Part shown: positions 17,386-25,667 of the stretch, piece after piece
How the letters are laid out: each line of letters opens with the position of its first letter
How positions within the stretch are numbered: position 1 is the first letter of the stretch
Source of the DNA: Bradyrhizobium niftali
Lineage (GTDB): Bacteria; Pseudomonadota; Alphaproteobacteria; Rhizobiales; Xanthobacteraceae
DNA: 64,000 bases
Direction: 5' to 3'
Assembly (NCBI RefSeq): GCF_004571025.1
Contig: NZ_SPQT01000016.1
Span: 62,001 to 126,000 of the forward strand
Made by a program: the position numbers and the translations under genes
Notes under the pieces: generated by a model
Databases searched by the model: none
What the model was told of the DNA's origin: nothing
The model's input: the letters and a program-made list of their open reading frames with translations, nothing else

Positions 17386-17916
17386 ATGACGCGCAAACTT
17401 GCTTTGCTCGGCTCGGCCGTTTGCTTCGTGTTGTCGGCCGGCAGCGCCTCTGCCGACGATCTGCCGGTGCGCAAGGCCGGCCTGTGGGAATTGAAGATGG
17501 TCAGGAGCGGCTCTGCGATGCCGGAAATGACCATGCAGCACTGCACCGACGAGACCGTCGACAAGGAGATGAACAACAACGTCTCCCCGATGGCCAAGCA
17601 GATCTGCGCCAAGCAGGACATCAAGAAGACCGCGACCGGTTATGTCAGCGATTCCGAGTGCAGCGTCGCCGGCATCAGCACCACCTCGCATGCCGAGATC
17701 ACCGGCGACTTCAACTCGGCCTATACGGTGAAGACCTCGTCACACGCGCAAGGCGGCGCCGCCGGCACGGCGGGGCGCGACACCACCATGACGCTCGAAG
17801 CGAAATGGCTGGGCGCCTGCAAGCCCGATCAGAAGCCCGGCGACATCGTCATGCCCGGCGGCTTCAAGATGAACGTGCGTGACATGGATAAGTTGAAGGC
17901 GTTGCTGCCGAAGTAG
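17386..17916 (+). CDS. DUF3617 family exported protein
   Basis: A 176-residue periplasmic protein. A signal peptide (MTRKLALLGSAVCFVLSAG, cleaved after ASA) precedes the family hallmark RKAGLWELKM. Conserved cysteines lie in MQHCTDE, QICAKQD, SECSVAG and GACKPDQKPG. The segment AKWLGACKPDQKPGDIVMPG is the usual DUF3617 C-terminal block. The role of the family is unknown. A GGGAGC ribosome site is present. Confidence 0.9.
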   Translation: MTRKLALLGSAVCFVLSAGSASADDLPVRKAGLWELKMVRSGSAMPEMTMQHCTDETVDKEMNNNVSPMAKQICAKQDIKKTATGYVSDSECSVAGISTTSHAEITGDFNSAYTVKTSSHAQGGAAGTAGRDTTMTLEAKWLGACKPDQKPGDIVMPGGFKMNVRDMDKLKALLPK

Positions 17917-17922
17917 GTTGTC

Positions 17923-18076
17923 TTCCCCTCTCCCCTTGCGGGAGAGGGTGGCTCGCCGCGTAGCGGCGAGACGGGTGAGGGGTATCTCACCGCGTACTCT
18001 CTCGCTTCTGAATTCGCGGAAGCAACCCCTCATCCGGCGCTTCGCGCCACCTTCTCCCGCAAGGGGAGAAGGGAAG
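17923..18076. repeat. Paired palindromic repeat, family B
   Basis: The ends CTTCCCCTCTCCCC and GGGGAGAAGGGAAG pair with each other; each arm also has a hairpin (CTCCCCTTGCGGGAG, CTCGCCGCGTAGCGGCGAG). It separates the convergent DUF3617 and histidine-kinase genes. Other copies: 22852, 62900 and half copies at 22198 and 41077. Confidence 0.85.
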
Positions 18077-18082
18077 AGCGGC

Positions 18083-19471
18083 CTACACCGGTATTCTCAC
18101 GCTCGCCCTTAATCCGCCCATCGGGCTGTCGCCAAGCGTGATGTCGCCGCCGTGGGAGCGGGCGATGTCGCGGGCGATGGCAAGGCCGAGGCCCGTGCCG
18201 CCTTCGTCCTGGTTGCGGGCGTTGTCCAGCCGCAGGAACGGCTTGAACACCTCTTCGCGCAGATGCGCGGGAATGCCCGGGCCGTCGTCGTCGACCGTGA
18301 CGGTCAGATAACGGTGATCGCGCTGGCCGGTGATGGCGATGCTCTTGCCGTAGCGCGCTGCATTGGTGACGAGGTTGGCGAGGCAGCGCTTGAACGAGGC
18401 CGGCTTCACCGTCACCACGGGCAGTCCGTTGAATGCGACGGTCGCAGCGTGGCCGTGGCGTTCGGCATCGCTGCGCAACTCCTCGAGCGCCTGCGCCATG
18501 TCGGTCGGCTGCGACTGCTCGCCGGAATCGCCGCGGGCAAAGGCGAGATAGTCCTCCAGCATCATCGACATCTCGTCGACATCCTTGCGCATGCCCTCGA
18601 GCTCCGGGTTGTCGCCGATCAGCGCCAGCTCGAGCTTGAAGCGGGTCAGGATGGTGCGCAGATCGTGGCTGACGCCGGCGAGCATCGCGGTGCGCTGCTC
18701 CATCGTGCGCTCGATGCGCGACTTCATCTCGAGGAAGGCGACCGCCGCGCGCCGCACCTCGCGCGCGCCGCGCGGCCTGAAGTTCGGCGCCTCGCGGCCC
18801 TTGCCGAAGCTCTCGGCTGCATCGGCAAGACGCAGGATCGGCTTGATCTGGTTGCGCAGGAACAGCACCGCGACGATCAGCAGGATCGAGGACGTGCCGA
18901 CCATCCAGAACAGGAAGATCTCCGAGTTCGAGGCGTAGGCCGCGCTGCGCTGTGCGAACACGCGCATCACGGCGTCGTCGAGCTGGATGCGGATCTCGAC
19001 GAGGTTGGAGCGGCCGACCGTGTCGATCCAGAACGAGCGCCCGATCTGGCGGCCGAGCTGCACCGACAGCGTCTGGTCGAGCAGCGAGAAGAACGGCTTT
19101 GGTCCCGGCGGCGGCATGTCGCCGGCGGGCAGGAAATCGACGACGAGGCCCAAACGCTGCTGGGCGATGCGACGGATCTGGTCGCGATCCTTGTCCTGCG
19201 GATAGCCCTTGTAGACGTCAATCAGCGCGGCGATGTCCTGCACCACCGCGGCCGACAGGCGGCGCGTCACCGTATTCCAGTGCCGCTCCATGAACACGAA
19301 GGCGACGACCGATTGCAGGATCACCATCGGCACGATCATGATGAGCAGCGCGCGGGCATAGAGGCCGGTCGGCATCCAGCCCTTGAACGCGTTGCCCATC
19401 CAGCCATTGGCGGCGGAGACGCGGCCGGCGGCGCTCTTCAGCAGCGTCAGGCCGGTATCGATCGTGCTCAT
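18083..19471 (-). CDS. Membrane sensor histidine kinase, EnvZ-like
   Basis: A 462-residue inner-membrane kinase. TM1 is at about 39-61, a periplasmic sensor of about 120 residues follows, and TM2 is at about 184-205. A HAMP domain (to about 260) leads to the HisKA phosphorylation site H269 in GVSHDLRT. The ATP domain has the N box around N370, DDDGPGI at 394-400 and GGTGLGL at 424-430, all intact. The gene follows the response-regulator gene by 18 bp. EnvZ-like architecture suggests envelope sensing, but the signal is unknown. Confidence 0.94.
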   Translation of the reverse strand: MSTIDTGLTLLKSAAGRVSAANGWMGNAFKGWMPTGLYARALLIMIVPMVILQSVVAFVFMERHWNTVTRRLSAAVVQDIAALIDVYKGYPQDKDRDQIRRIAQQRLGLVVDFLPAGDMPPPGPKPFFSLLDQTLSVQLGRQIGRSFWIDTVGRSNLVEIRIQLDDAVMRVFAQRSAAYASNSEIFLFWMVGTSSILLIVAVLFLRNQIKPILRLADAAESFGKGREAPNFRPRGAREVRRAAVAFLEMKSRIERTMEQRTAMLAGVSHDLRTILTRFKLELALIGDNPELEGMRKDVDEMSMMLEDYLAFARGDSGEQSQPTDMAQALEELRSDAERHGHAATVAFNGLPVVTVKPASFKRCLANLVTNAARYGKSIAITGQRDHRYLTVTVDDDGPGIPAHLREEVFKPFLRLDNARNQDEGGTGLGLAIARDIARSHGGDITLGDSPMGGLRASVRIPV

Positions 19472-19489
19472 CGGTCGCGCTTCACTGCT

Positions 19490-20221
19490 TTATGGCGATG
19501 CCACCAGCCGGTAGCCGATGCCGCGCACCGCCTGGAGGAACAGCGGATTGGCGGGATCGGTCTCGATCTTGCGCCTGAGGCGGTTGATCTGCACGTCAAC
19601 GGCGCGCTCGTTGACGCTGCCATTGCCGGTCAGTGCGCTGCGCGGCACGGTCTCGCCCGGGGTCTCCGAGAGAATGCGAAGCATCTCGCGCTCGCGGTCG
19701 GTGAGGTGAATGACCTCCTCGCCTTGGCGCAATTCGCCGCGATCGAGATGGTAGACGTAGGGACCGAACGCGATCTTCTCCACCACCGCGGCCTGCGGCG
19801 GCGGGGCGGCGCGCTTGAGGATATTGTTGATGCGCAGCGCAAGCTCGCGCGGCTCGAACGGTTTTGCCACGTAGTCGTCGGCGCCGATCTGGAGCCCCTC
19901 GATGCGGGCTTCGGCCTCATGGCGCGCCGTCAGCATCACGATCGGCACCGAGGAGGAGGTGCGGATGAAGCGGGCGAGGTCGAAGCCGGTCTCGCCGGGC
20001 ATCATGACGTCGAGGATCAAGAGGTCGAAATGCAGGCCCATGAGCTTCGAACGCGCATCGCTGGCGCTGGCCGCGGTCGAGACACGATAGCCTTCGCTGG
20101 CGAGGAAGCGCGACAGCAGATCGCGGATGCGGCGGTCGTCGTCGACCAGCAGAAGATGCGGGGCGTCATCGGCCGGTTGCACCGGCGGACGGGCGAGCGT
20201 GGCAGCGAGCGGCACGGTCAC
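19490..20221 (-). CDS. OmpR/PhoB-family response regulator
   Basis: A 243-residue transcription factor. The receiver has acidic residues around 27-29 (LLVDDDRRIR), the phosphorylation site D71 (LLILDVMMPGETGFD) and the lysine in DDYVAKPFEPRE. The C-terminal winged helix includes LTDREREMLRIL and the recognition region VDVQINRLRRKIE, and ends GIGYRLVAS. It begins with GTG, and its GTGA overlaps the marR stop by four bases, so MarR, this regulator and the kinase form one operon. Confidence 0.95.
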   Translation of the reverse strand: MTVPLAATLARPPVQPADDAPHLLLVDDDRRIRDLLSRFLASEGYRVSTAASASDARSKLMGLHFDLLILDVMMPGETGFDLARFIRTSSSVPIVMLTARHEAEARIEGLQIGADDYVAKPFEPRELALRINNILKRAAPPPQAAVVEKIAFGPYVYHLDRGELRQGEEVIHLTDREREMLRILSETPGETVPRSALTGNGSVNERAVDVQINRLRRKIETDPANPLFLQAVRGIGYRLVASP

Positions 20222-20760
20222 TCCTTTGCGTCTTGATTGACGGAGGCGAAGATCGTCTCCAGCACCTTGTCCGGATCGTCGCGGTCGATCATCGCGCGCA
20301 GGAAGCGCTTGACCGTCTCCGCATCCTGCGGCGCCATCTCGGCGAGCGCCTTGGTGATCCGCGTGGTCTGGAGCCCGGCGAGCTTCTGCACCAGCGCCTC
20401 GCCCTTCGGCGTGGCATAGAGCAGGCGCTGGCGGCGATCATTGTCGCCGGTCTTCTGCACGATATAGCCCTCGTCCAGGAGCTGCTTGAGCACCCGGCCG
20501 AGCGACTGTTTTGTGATGCGCAGGACGTCGAGCAGATCGGCGACCTTCAGTCCGGGATAGCGGTAGACGAAGTGCATGACGCGGTGATGGGCCCGGCCGA
20601 AGCCGAATGCCTCCAGCTCCTGGTCGGGATCGCCGACGAAGTCGCGATAGGCGAAGAACAGTAGCTCGATGATATCCCAGCGCAAATTGCCTCCTTCGCC
20701 TGCGGCCGGCCGGAGCTCGGCAGCGTCTTGAGAGGGAGTCGCGAAATTTATGTCAGGCAT
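20218..20760 (-). CDS. MarR-family transcriptional regulator
   Basis: A 180-residue regulator heading the operon with the two-component system. The winged-helix core is LKVADLLDVLRITKQSLGRVLKQ, and the beta wing is QKTGDNDRRQRLLYATPKG. I start at the ATG of MPDINFATP (20760); a GTG at 20805 would add 15 residues. Neither has a strong ribosome site. A dyad spans the chosen start codon, suggesting autoregulation. Placing a MarR protein ahead of an EnvZ/OmpR-like pair is conserved in some Rhizobiales as far as I recall. Confidence 0.9.
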   Translation of the reverse strand: MPDINFATPSQDAAELRPAAGEGGNLRWDIIELLFFAYRDFVGDPDQELEAFGFGRAHHRVMHFVYRYPGLKVADLLDVLRITKQSLGRVLKQLLDEGYIVQKTGDNDRRQRLLYATPKGEALVQKLAGLQTTRITKALAEMAPQDAETVKRFLRAMIDRDDPDKVLETIFASVNQDAKE

Positions 20761-20769
20761 ATTGACGTA
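20749..20769. promoter_or_regulatory. Dyad over the marR start, candidate MarR operator
   Basis: TATGTCA and TGACGTA are inverted around a 7-bp spacer (6 of 7 positions match) and cover the marR start codon. This would allow autorepression. Inferred from symmetry and position only. Confidence 0.4.
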
Positions 20770-21098
20770 TCTTGGGTTCAATGTTACAAAACGATCAGCC
20801 CGCACGAAATTTTAGATCGTTTCGCGTCGGGTGGCATTTTCTAAGAGCGGCCGGAGAGAGCCGGACAGGCGGCAACGGCCGGATCAGATCTACCGTGCGA
20901 TTGTCGAGCGGCATTTCGGCAAAACATACTGGACTTCCGCCTTCCGCAAAAGCATGTCCTCGGCGACATGCTGGTCACGGAAACCGGCCGTAACAAGGCT
21001 GGCGGTGGTTCGGCCAACAATCTAATCAAGCCAGCCGGGCCCGGAACGGGCAGGCGGGCGCCCGAACAGCGCCGCTACCGGCAGCGGGAGGCAAGGAC
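20770..21098. other. marR-ilvE divergent spacer
   Basis: This 330-bp spacer must contain both divergent promoters. Two small open frames cross it, but they lack ribosome sites and family features. GC-rich hairpin-forming stretches lie at about 20850-20885 and 21030-21075, the latter just before ilvE. Nothing more specific is seen. Confidence 0.4.
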
Positions 21099-22181
21099 AT
21101 GAGCATGAAATTCGACATCCAGCCCGCATCCAACCCGACGCCCGAGAAGGATCGGGTCGCCAAGCTGGTGGACCCCGGCTTCGGGCGCGTCTTCACCGAT
21201 CACATGGCTGTGGTCCGCTATAACCAGGCCAAGGGCGGCTGGTACGAGGCGAAGATCGAGGCGCGCGCCAACTTCCAGATCGATCCAGCCGGCGCAGTCC
21301 TGCACTACGCTCAGGAGATTTTCGAGGGCCTCAAGGCCTACAAGCGCGACGACGGCGGCGTGAACCTGTTCCGCCCCGACGCCAATGCGCGCCGCTTCAA
21401 GGACTCCGCCGACCGCATGGCGATGGCGCAGCTGCCCGAAGACGTCTTCATCGAGGCGGTCGAGCAGGTCGTGCGTATCGATCGCGCCTGGATGCCGGGC
21501 GGCGAGGGCAGCCTTTACCTGCGGCCCTTCATGATCGCGAGCGAGACCTTCCTCGGCGTCAAGCCGTCGTCCGAATACATCTTCGCGGTGATCGCCTCGC
21601 CTGTTGGCTCCTACTTCAAGGGCGGACCTGCGCCGGTCTCGATCTGGGTGTCGGAGAACTACACGCGCGCCGCGATCGGCGGCACCGGCGCCGTCAAGTG
21701 CGGCGGCAATTATGCGGCGAGCCTGCGCGCCCAGGCCGAAGCCATCCAGCACGGCTGCGATCAGGTCGTGTTCCTCGACGCGGTCGAGCGCCGCTACATC
21801 GAGGAGCTCGGCGGCATGAACGTCTTCTTCGTGTTCGACGACGGCTCGCTCTCGACGCCGCCGCTCGGCACGATCCTGCCCGGCATCACCCGCGACTCCA
21901 TCATCGCGCTGGCGAAGGATGCCGGCAAGACGGTGCGCGAGGAGCCGTACTCCCTCGACCAGTGGCGCAAGGATGCAGGCTCCGGCAAGCTGAAGGAAGC
22001 CTTCGCCTGCGGCACTGCGGCCGTGATCTCGCCGATCGGCAAGGTGCGCTCGGTGAGCGGCGATTTCGAGATCAGCGGCGGCGCCGCCGGCCCCGTCGCC
22101 ATGGGCCTGCGCAAGCAGCTCGTCGACATCCAGTACGGCCGCACCAACGATCCGCACAACTGGATCCGCAAGGTGTTTTGA
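21099..22181 (+). CDS. ilvE: Branched-chain amino acid aminotransferase
   Basis: A 360-residue class IV PLP enzyme that transfers amino groups between Leu, Ile, Val and 2-oxoglutarate. The PLP lysine is K200 in GTGAVKCGGNYAAS. Other family blocks are LHYAQEIFEGLKAYK, LYLRPFMIASE and ELGGMNVFFVF, ending with PLGTILPGITR and ACGTAAVISPIG. Length and motifs match the ~360-residue BCAT type II group found in proteobacteria. AAGGA precedes the ATG. It is divergent from the marR operon; regulation by that MarR is possible but unproven. Confidence 0.96.
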   Translation: MSMKFDIQPASNPTPEKDRVAKLVDPGFGRVFTDHMAVVRYNQAKGGWYEAKIEARANFQIDPAGAVLHYAQEIFEGLKAYKRDDGGVNLFRPDANARRFKDSADRMAMAQLPEDVFIEAVEQVVRIDRAWMPGGEGSLYLRPFMIASETFLGVKPSSEYIFAVIASPVGSYFKGGPAPVSIWVSENYTRAAIGGTGAVKCGGNYAASLRAQAEAIQHGCDQVVFLDAVERRYIEELGGMNVFFVFDDGSLSTPPLGTILPGITRDSIIALAKDAGKTVREEPYSLDQWRKDAGSGKLKEAFACGTAAVISPIGKVRSVSGDFEISGGAAGPVAMGLRKQLVDIQYGRTNDPHNWIRKVF

Positions 22182-22197
22182 TCGACGGCGATTACGT

Positions 22198-22224
22198 TTC
22201 CCCTCTCGCAAGGGAGAGGGGAAA
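22198..22224. repeat. Single-arm palindrome, family B
   Basis: TTTCCCCTCTC and GAGAGGGGAAA arms surround a GCAAGG loop, 16 bp after the ilvE stop. It is a single hairpin of the family B type and might act as an mRNA 3' end stabiliser; there is no T-tract. Confidence 0.75.
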
Positions 22225-22317
22225 CACGCAACGTTTGTGGCTTATTGCGCTATGAACGTGCTGCTGCCGACACGCGACAAAGCCAGGAGACATCGAAGCA
22301 TCCTGGACATCGCTATC

Positions 22318-22842
22318 ATGGCAACGCAACTCTCCCAGCCCCTGAAATGGGCCGTTCTCGCCGCAATCACCGGCGTTAGTGTTTTCGGCATCCTGACCAT
22401 CGGCCCCGCGCCCGAGGTCGCAGCGCAAGACCGCTCGCCGATCGTCGACGTGCGCACCACCGATCCCGAAATGAACGCCGCGATCGCGCGCGGCCGCGGC
22501 ACGCTCCCAACCTTCTGGGCCTCGTACGAGGCGCCCAAGCCGTCGGAGGCCGGGCACGCCCTGAAAGTGCGCTTTTCCACCCGCAAGGGCGGCGAGCACA
22601 TCTGGATCGCCGAGGTGAAGAAGCTGCCCAACGGGGCCTATTCCGGCCGCTTCGCCAATGAGCCGCGCGATCTGCCCGGCAAGCACGCGGGCGACGAGGT
22701 CAAGTTCAGCGAAGCCGACATCTCGGACTGGATGTTCATGCGCAACGGCAAGATCGTCGGCGGGGAGACCATCAAGCCGACGCTGAAGTCGCTGCCAAAG
22801 GCCGATGCCGATGCCCTCCGGGCGCGCATGGAGCAGCCGTAG
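22318..22842 (+). CDS. DUF2314 family exported or anchored protein
   Basis: A 174-residue protein. The start at 22318 gives a hydrophobic N-terminal segment (residues 11-29, signal peptide or anchor) ending near EVAAQ. Upstream in-frame ATGs exist, but none of the starts has a good ribosome site, so this choice is uncertain. The DUF2314 signature is present: AIARGRGTLPTFW, LKVRFSTRKGGEHIWIAEV, and VKFSEADISDWMFMRNGKIV. The family is of unknown function and often occurs with envelope proteins. It lies between ilvE and a long family B repeat. Confidence 0.85.
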   Translation: MATQLSQPLKWAVLAAITGVSVFGILTIGPAPEVAAQDRSPIVDVRTTDPEMNAAIARGRGTLPTFWASYEAPKPSEAGHALKVRFSTRKGGEHIWIAEVKKLPNGAYSGRFANEPRDLPGKHAGDEVKFSEADISDWMFMRNGKIVGGETIKPTLKSLPKADADALRARMEQP

Positions 22843-22851
22843 CGGTAGGGT

Positions 22852-23056
22852 CTCTTCCCTTCTCCCCTTGTGGGAGAAGGTGGCATAGGCGGCCATTGGC
22901 CGCCGTTCTTAAGAACGCCGAAGCTAGGCTTCGGCTATGGCGCCGGATGAGGGGTTCTCTCCGCGTGTTTGGAAGAGAATGACCCGCGGAAAGAGACCCC
23001 TCACCCGTCTCGCCGCTACCGCGGCGAGCCACCCTCTCCCACAAGGGGAGAGGGCA
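22852..23056. repeat. Long paired palindromic repeat, family B
   Basis: CTTCTCCCCTTGTGGGAGAAG begins and CTCTCCCACAAGGGGAGAG ends the element, with further nested hairpins between (22888-22905 GGCGGCCATTGGCCGCC, 22922-22936, 23010-23030). At about 205 bp it is the largest repeat in the window, and it fills the DUF2314-hisS spacer. Confidence 0.82.
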
Positions 23057-23098
23057 AGACCGGTTGCCGCCTCGCGCGTCGGCTGGTAAACGCCGCGC

Positions 23099-24619
23099 AT
23101 GGCCGAGAAACCCAAAAAACCCCAGAAACTGAAGGCGCGTCTGCCGCGCGGGCTCGAGGATCGCGATCCCGCCGCGATCCGGGCGACGCGCGAGATGGTC
23201 GAGAAGATCCGCGCCGTCTACGAGCTCTACGGCTTCGAGCCGGTGGAGACGCCGGCGATGGAATACACCGACGCGCTCGGCAAGTTCCTGCCCGACCAGG
23301 ATCGCCCGAACGAGGGCGTGTTCTCGTTCCAGGATGACGACGAGCAGTGGATTAGCTTGCGCTACGATCTGACCGCGCCGCTCGCCCGCTATGTCGGCGA
23401 GCGCTACGGGACCGACGCTCTCGTCTTGCCCTACCGCAGCTACCGCGTCGGCTACGTCTTCCGCAACGAGAAGCCCGGCCCCGGCCGCTTCCGCCAGTTC
23501 ATGCAGTTCGATGCCGATACGGTCGGCTCGGCAACGCCGGCGGCGGATGCCGAGATCTGCATGATGGCCGCGGACACGATGGAGGCGCTCGGCGTTCAGC
23601 GCGGCCAGTACGTGGTGAAGGTCAACAACCGAAAAGTGCTCGACGGTGTTCTGGAAGCAATCGGGCTCGCTGGTGACGAGAATGCCGCACGCAGACTGAC
23701 TGTGCTGCGCGCAATCGACAAGCTCGACAAGTTTCCCGCCGACGAGGTGCGCAAATTGCTCGGTCCCGGCAGATGGGATGGTGGCGAAGAGGGCAAGGGC
23801 GACTTCACGAAGGGCGCCAATTTGAGCGCGGCCGAGGCTGACGTTGTTCTCGCCATCACCAAACCGCGCGACGATTGGAAAGAGGCCATTGCCGCGGCGG
23901 AAACTTACCTCGCCAAGACCGAAGTTGGTCAGGCCGGCGTGAGCGAGCTGGAAGAGATCGCCAAGCTGGTCACGGCGTCGGGCTATGGCGCGGACCGCAT
24001 CAGGATCGACCCCTCCGTCGTGCGCGGCCTCGAATATTACACCGGCCCCGTCTACGAGGTCGAACTCCTGCTCGACACCAAGGACGAGAAGGGCCGCCCG
24101 GTGCGCTTCGGCTCCGTCGGCGGCGGTGGCCGCTATGACGGTCTCGTCTCGCGCTTCCGCGGCGAGCCGGTGCCGGCGACCGGTTTCTCGATTGGCGTCT
24201 CGCGCCTCCAGGCCGCGCTGACGCTGCTCGGCAAGCTCGACACGCGGCCCGAGTTCGGTCCCGTCGTCGTCACCGTGTTCGACCGCGACCGCGTCGCCGA
24301 CTATCAGAAGATGGTCGCGTCCTTGCGCACCGCCGGCATCCGCGCCGAGCTCTATCTCGGCAATCCCAAGAACATGGGCAACCAGCTCAAATATGCCGAC
24401 CGTCGCAACAGCCCCTGCGTGATCATCCAGGGCTCCGATGAAAAGGCGCGCGGCGAGCTGCAGATCAAGGATCTGATCGAGGGCGCCAAAGCGGCCGCCG
24501 CCATTGCCTCCAACCAGGAATGGCGCGAGAGCCGCCCGGCGCAGTTCTCGTGCAGCGAAGCCGACCTCGTCGCCAAGGTGCGCGAGGTGCTGGCGCGCCA
24601 TGACGTGAGCTGGGGCTAG
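23099..24619 (+). CDS. hisS: Histidyl-tRNA synthetase
   Basis: A 506-residue class II aminoacyl-tRNA synthetase that charges tRNA-His. Motif 2 is YRSYRVGYVFRNEKPGPGRF, followed by RQFMQFDADTVG. The histidine-A motif is RGLEYYTGPVYEV, and motif 3 is in FSIGVSRLQAAL. A mid-protein segment (about 175-270) is longer than in E. coli HisS, as in other alphaproteobacteria. The C-terminal anticodon-binding domain begins near VVVTVFDRDR. It sits immediately after the long family B repeat, so its promoter must overlap or lie within it. Confidence 0.97.
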   Translation: MAEKPKKPQKLKARLPRGLEDRDPAAIRATREMVEKIRAVYELYGFEPVETPAMEYTDALGKFLPDQDRPNEGVFSFQDDDEQWISLRYDLTAPLARYVGERYGTDALVLPYRSYRVGYVFRNEKPGPGRFRQFMQFDADTVGSATPAADAEICMMAADTMEALGVQRGQYVVKVNNRKVLDGVLEAIGLAGDENAARRLTVLRAIDKLDKFPADEVRKLLGPGRWDGGEEGKGDFTKGANLSAAEADVVLAITKPRDDWKEAIAAAETYLAKTEVGQAGVSELEEIAKLVTASGYGADRIRIDPSVVRGLEYYTGPVYEVELLLDTKDEKGRPVRFGSVGGGGRYDGLVSRFRGEPVPATGFSIGVSRLQAALTLLGKLDTRPEFGPVVVTVFDRDRVADYQKMVASLRTAGIRAELYLGNPKNMGNQLKYADRRNSPCVIIQGSDEKARGELQIKDLIEGAKAAAAIASNQEWRESRPAQFSCSEADLVAKVREVLARHDVSWG

Positions 24620-24637
24620 CCATTCGCGCATCGCCTG

Positions 24638-24719
24638 ATGCCCGGGCTTGTCCCGGGCACCCACGTCCTGTTTGATGCACACGACTTTGAATGATCGGGA
24701 CAAGCCCGATCATGACGAC
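24638..24719. repeat. Paired palindromic repeat, family E
   Basis: The hairpin GCCCGGGCTTGTCCCGGGC near 24640 is followed by ATCGGGACAAGCCCGAT near 24693, with CATGACG at the outer end. It lies between hisS and the tautomerase gene; the first hairpin may help terminate hisS. Confidence 0.75.
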
Positions 24720-24737
24720 AGCAGCAGGGAGAAAACG

Positions 24738-24941
24738 ATGCCTGAGATCACCGTCAGCATGGCCGAAGGCCGCACCGACGAGCAGAAGGCCGGCATGATG
24801 CGCGACATCACGCAGGCGCTGGTGAAGAATCTCGGCGTCGACGCCGATGCCGTCGTCATCCAGATCAACGAAGCCCCGCTCCGCCACAAGATGAAGGGCG
24901 GCAAGACCTTCGTGGAGCGCGCGGCGGCGGCGAAGAAGTAG
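24738..24941 (+). CDS. Tautomerase (4-oxalocrotonate tautomerase family)
   Basis: A 67-residue enzyme. The catalytic Pro is P2 directly after the initiator Met (MPEITVSMAEGRTDEQK), which fixes the start at 24738. The rest follows the family: AGMMRDITQALVKNLGVD, VVIQINEAPLRHKMKGG. The block INEAP replaces the typical IxExP. The substrate is unknown; such small tautomerases act on enol/keto aromatic breakdown products, but no catabolic cluster is nearby. Confidence 0.93.
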   Translation: MPEITVSMAEGRTDEQKAGMMRDITQALVKNLGVDADAVVIQINEAPLRHKMKGGKTFVERAAAAKK

Positions 24942-24986
24942 TTTCGGCGGGCGCGGGTAGCCACAGTCGCAGCAGCAATCACAACT

Positions 24987-25127
24987 GTCGTCCCCGCGAA
25001 CGCCGGGACCCATAACCACAGGGAGCGGTTGTGGGCGAGCTGCTAACTACGAGTCTTCGCCAAGCTACTCCCTGAGGCTATGGGTCCCGGATCTGCGCTC
25101 GCTACGCTTCGCTTGTCCGGGACGACA
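24987..25127. repeat. Paired palindromic repeat, family D
   Basis: The left arm GTCGTCCCCGCGAACGCC leads to GGGACCCATAACCACAGG, and the right arm carries CCTGAGGCTATGGGTCCC and ends GTCCGGGACGAC. A related element is at 26514. Confidence 0.8.
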
Positions 25128-25144
25128 GCGGAGTTTGAGGGACG

Positions 25145-25540
25145 ATGGACGCACGCGACTTCATCACGACAGGCATGAGCGCGGAGCGCACGCTGGTGGT
25201 CCCGGTGGAGCGCACGGTCGGACATTTCGTGCCCGGCATGCCTTTTGTCTATGCGACGCCGATGATGATCCTCGAGATGGAGATGACCGCGGGCGACGCG
25301 ATCCGCTCTGCGCTTCAGCCGGGCTGGGTCACCGTCGGCACCGAGGTCGACATCCGCCATCTCGCCGCCGCCCTCGTCGGCGCGACGGTGCGGACCACCG
25401 CGAAGGTGGTCGCGGTCGAGCGCCGCGTCATCCGTTTCGAGGTCGAGGCGTTCGAGGGCACGCGCAAGCTCGGCGAGGGCCACCACGCGCGCGGGCTCGT
25501 CAATGTCGAGATGTTCAACAAGCGCCTCGGCGCTACGTAG
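25145..25540 (+). CDS. Hotdog-fold thioesterase, fluoroacetyl-CoA thioesterase (FlK)-like
   Basis: A 131-residue acyl-CoA thioesterase. The FlK catalytic triad T42/E50/H76 has exact counterparts here with a constant offset of four: T38 (YATPMM), E46 (LEMEM) and H72 (DIRHLAA). Other blocks such as GTEVDIRHLAAALVGATVR and AFEGTRKLGEGHHARGLV are typical of the group. The start at 25145 lies shortly after a palindromic repeat. Many bacteria without fluoroacetate metabolism have these proteins, so the physiological substrate is open. Confidence 0.88.
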   Translation: MDARDFITTGMSAERTLVVPVERTVGHFVPGMPFVYATPMMILEMEMTAGDAIRSALQPGWVTVGTEVDIRHLAAALVGATVRTTAKVVAVERRVIRFEVEAFEGTRKLGEGHHARGLVNVEMFNKRLGAT

Positions 25541-25556
25541 CTGCCACTCGCTCTGA

Positions 25557-25664
25557 CCTCATCCTGAGGAGACCGCGAAGTGGTCGTCTCGAAGGATGGC
25601 CGCGGGCGAGAGCCGGGCCTGCATGGTTCGAGACGGCGCTGACGCGCCTCCTCACCATGAGGGC
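25557..25664. repeat. Paired palindromic repeat, family F
   Basis: CCTCATCCTGAGGAG at the left and CTCCTCACCATGAGG at the right pair around inner arms containing TCTCGAAGGATGG and CATGGTTCGAGA. A related copy is at 42532 and a half copy at 28506. It separates the convergent thioesterase and proC genes. Confidence 0.82.
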
Positions 25665-25667
25665 TTG

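Noticed and set aside
18152..20236. A 694-codon open frame on the plus strand
   Set aside because: It is antisense to the kinase and response-regulator genes, is His/Arg/Ala-rich, and has no ribosome site or family features; it results from high GC in the opposite frame.
20831..21025. 64-codon open frame in the marR-ilvE spacer
   Set aside because: No ribosome site, and the sequence is Arg/Ser-rich; the region more likely holds promoters.
24638..25127. CRISPR-like array
   Set aside because: The repeated hairpins belong to different palindromic families, are not regularly spaced and have no cas genes nearby.
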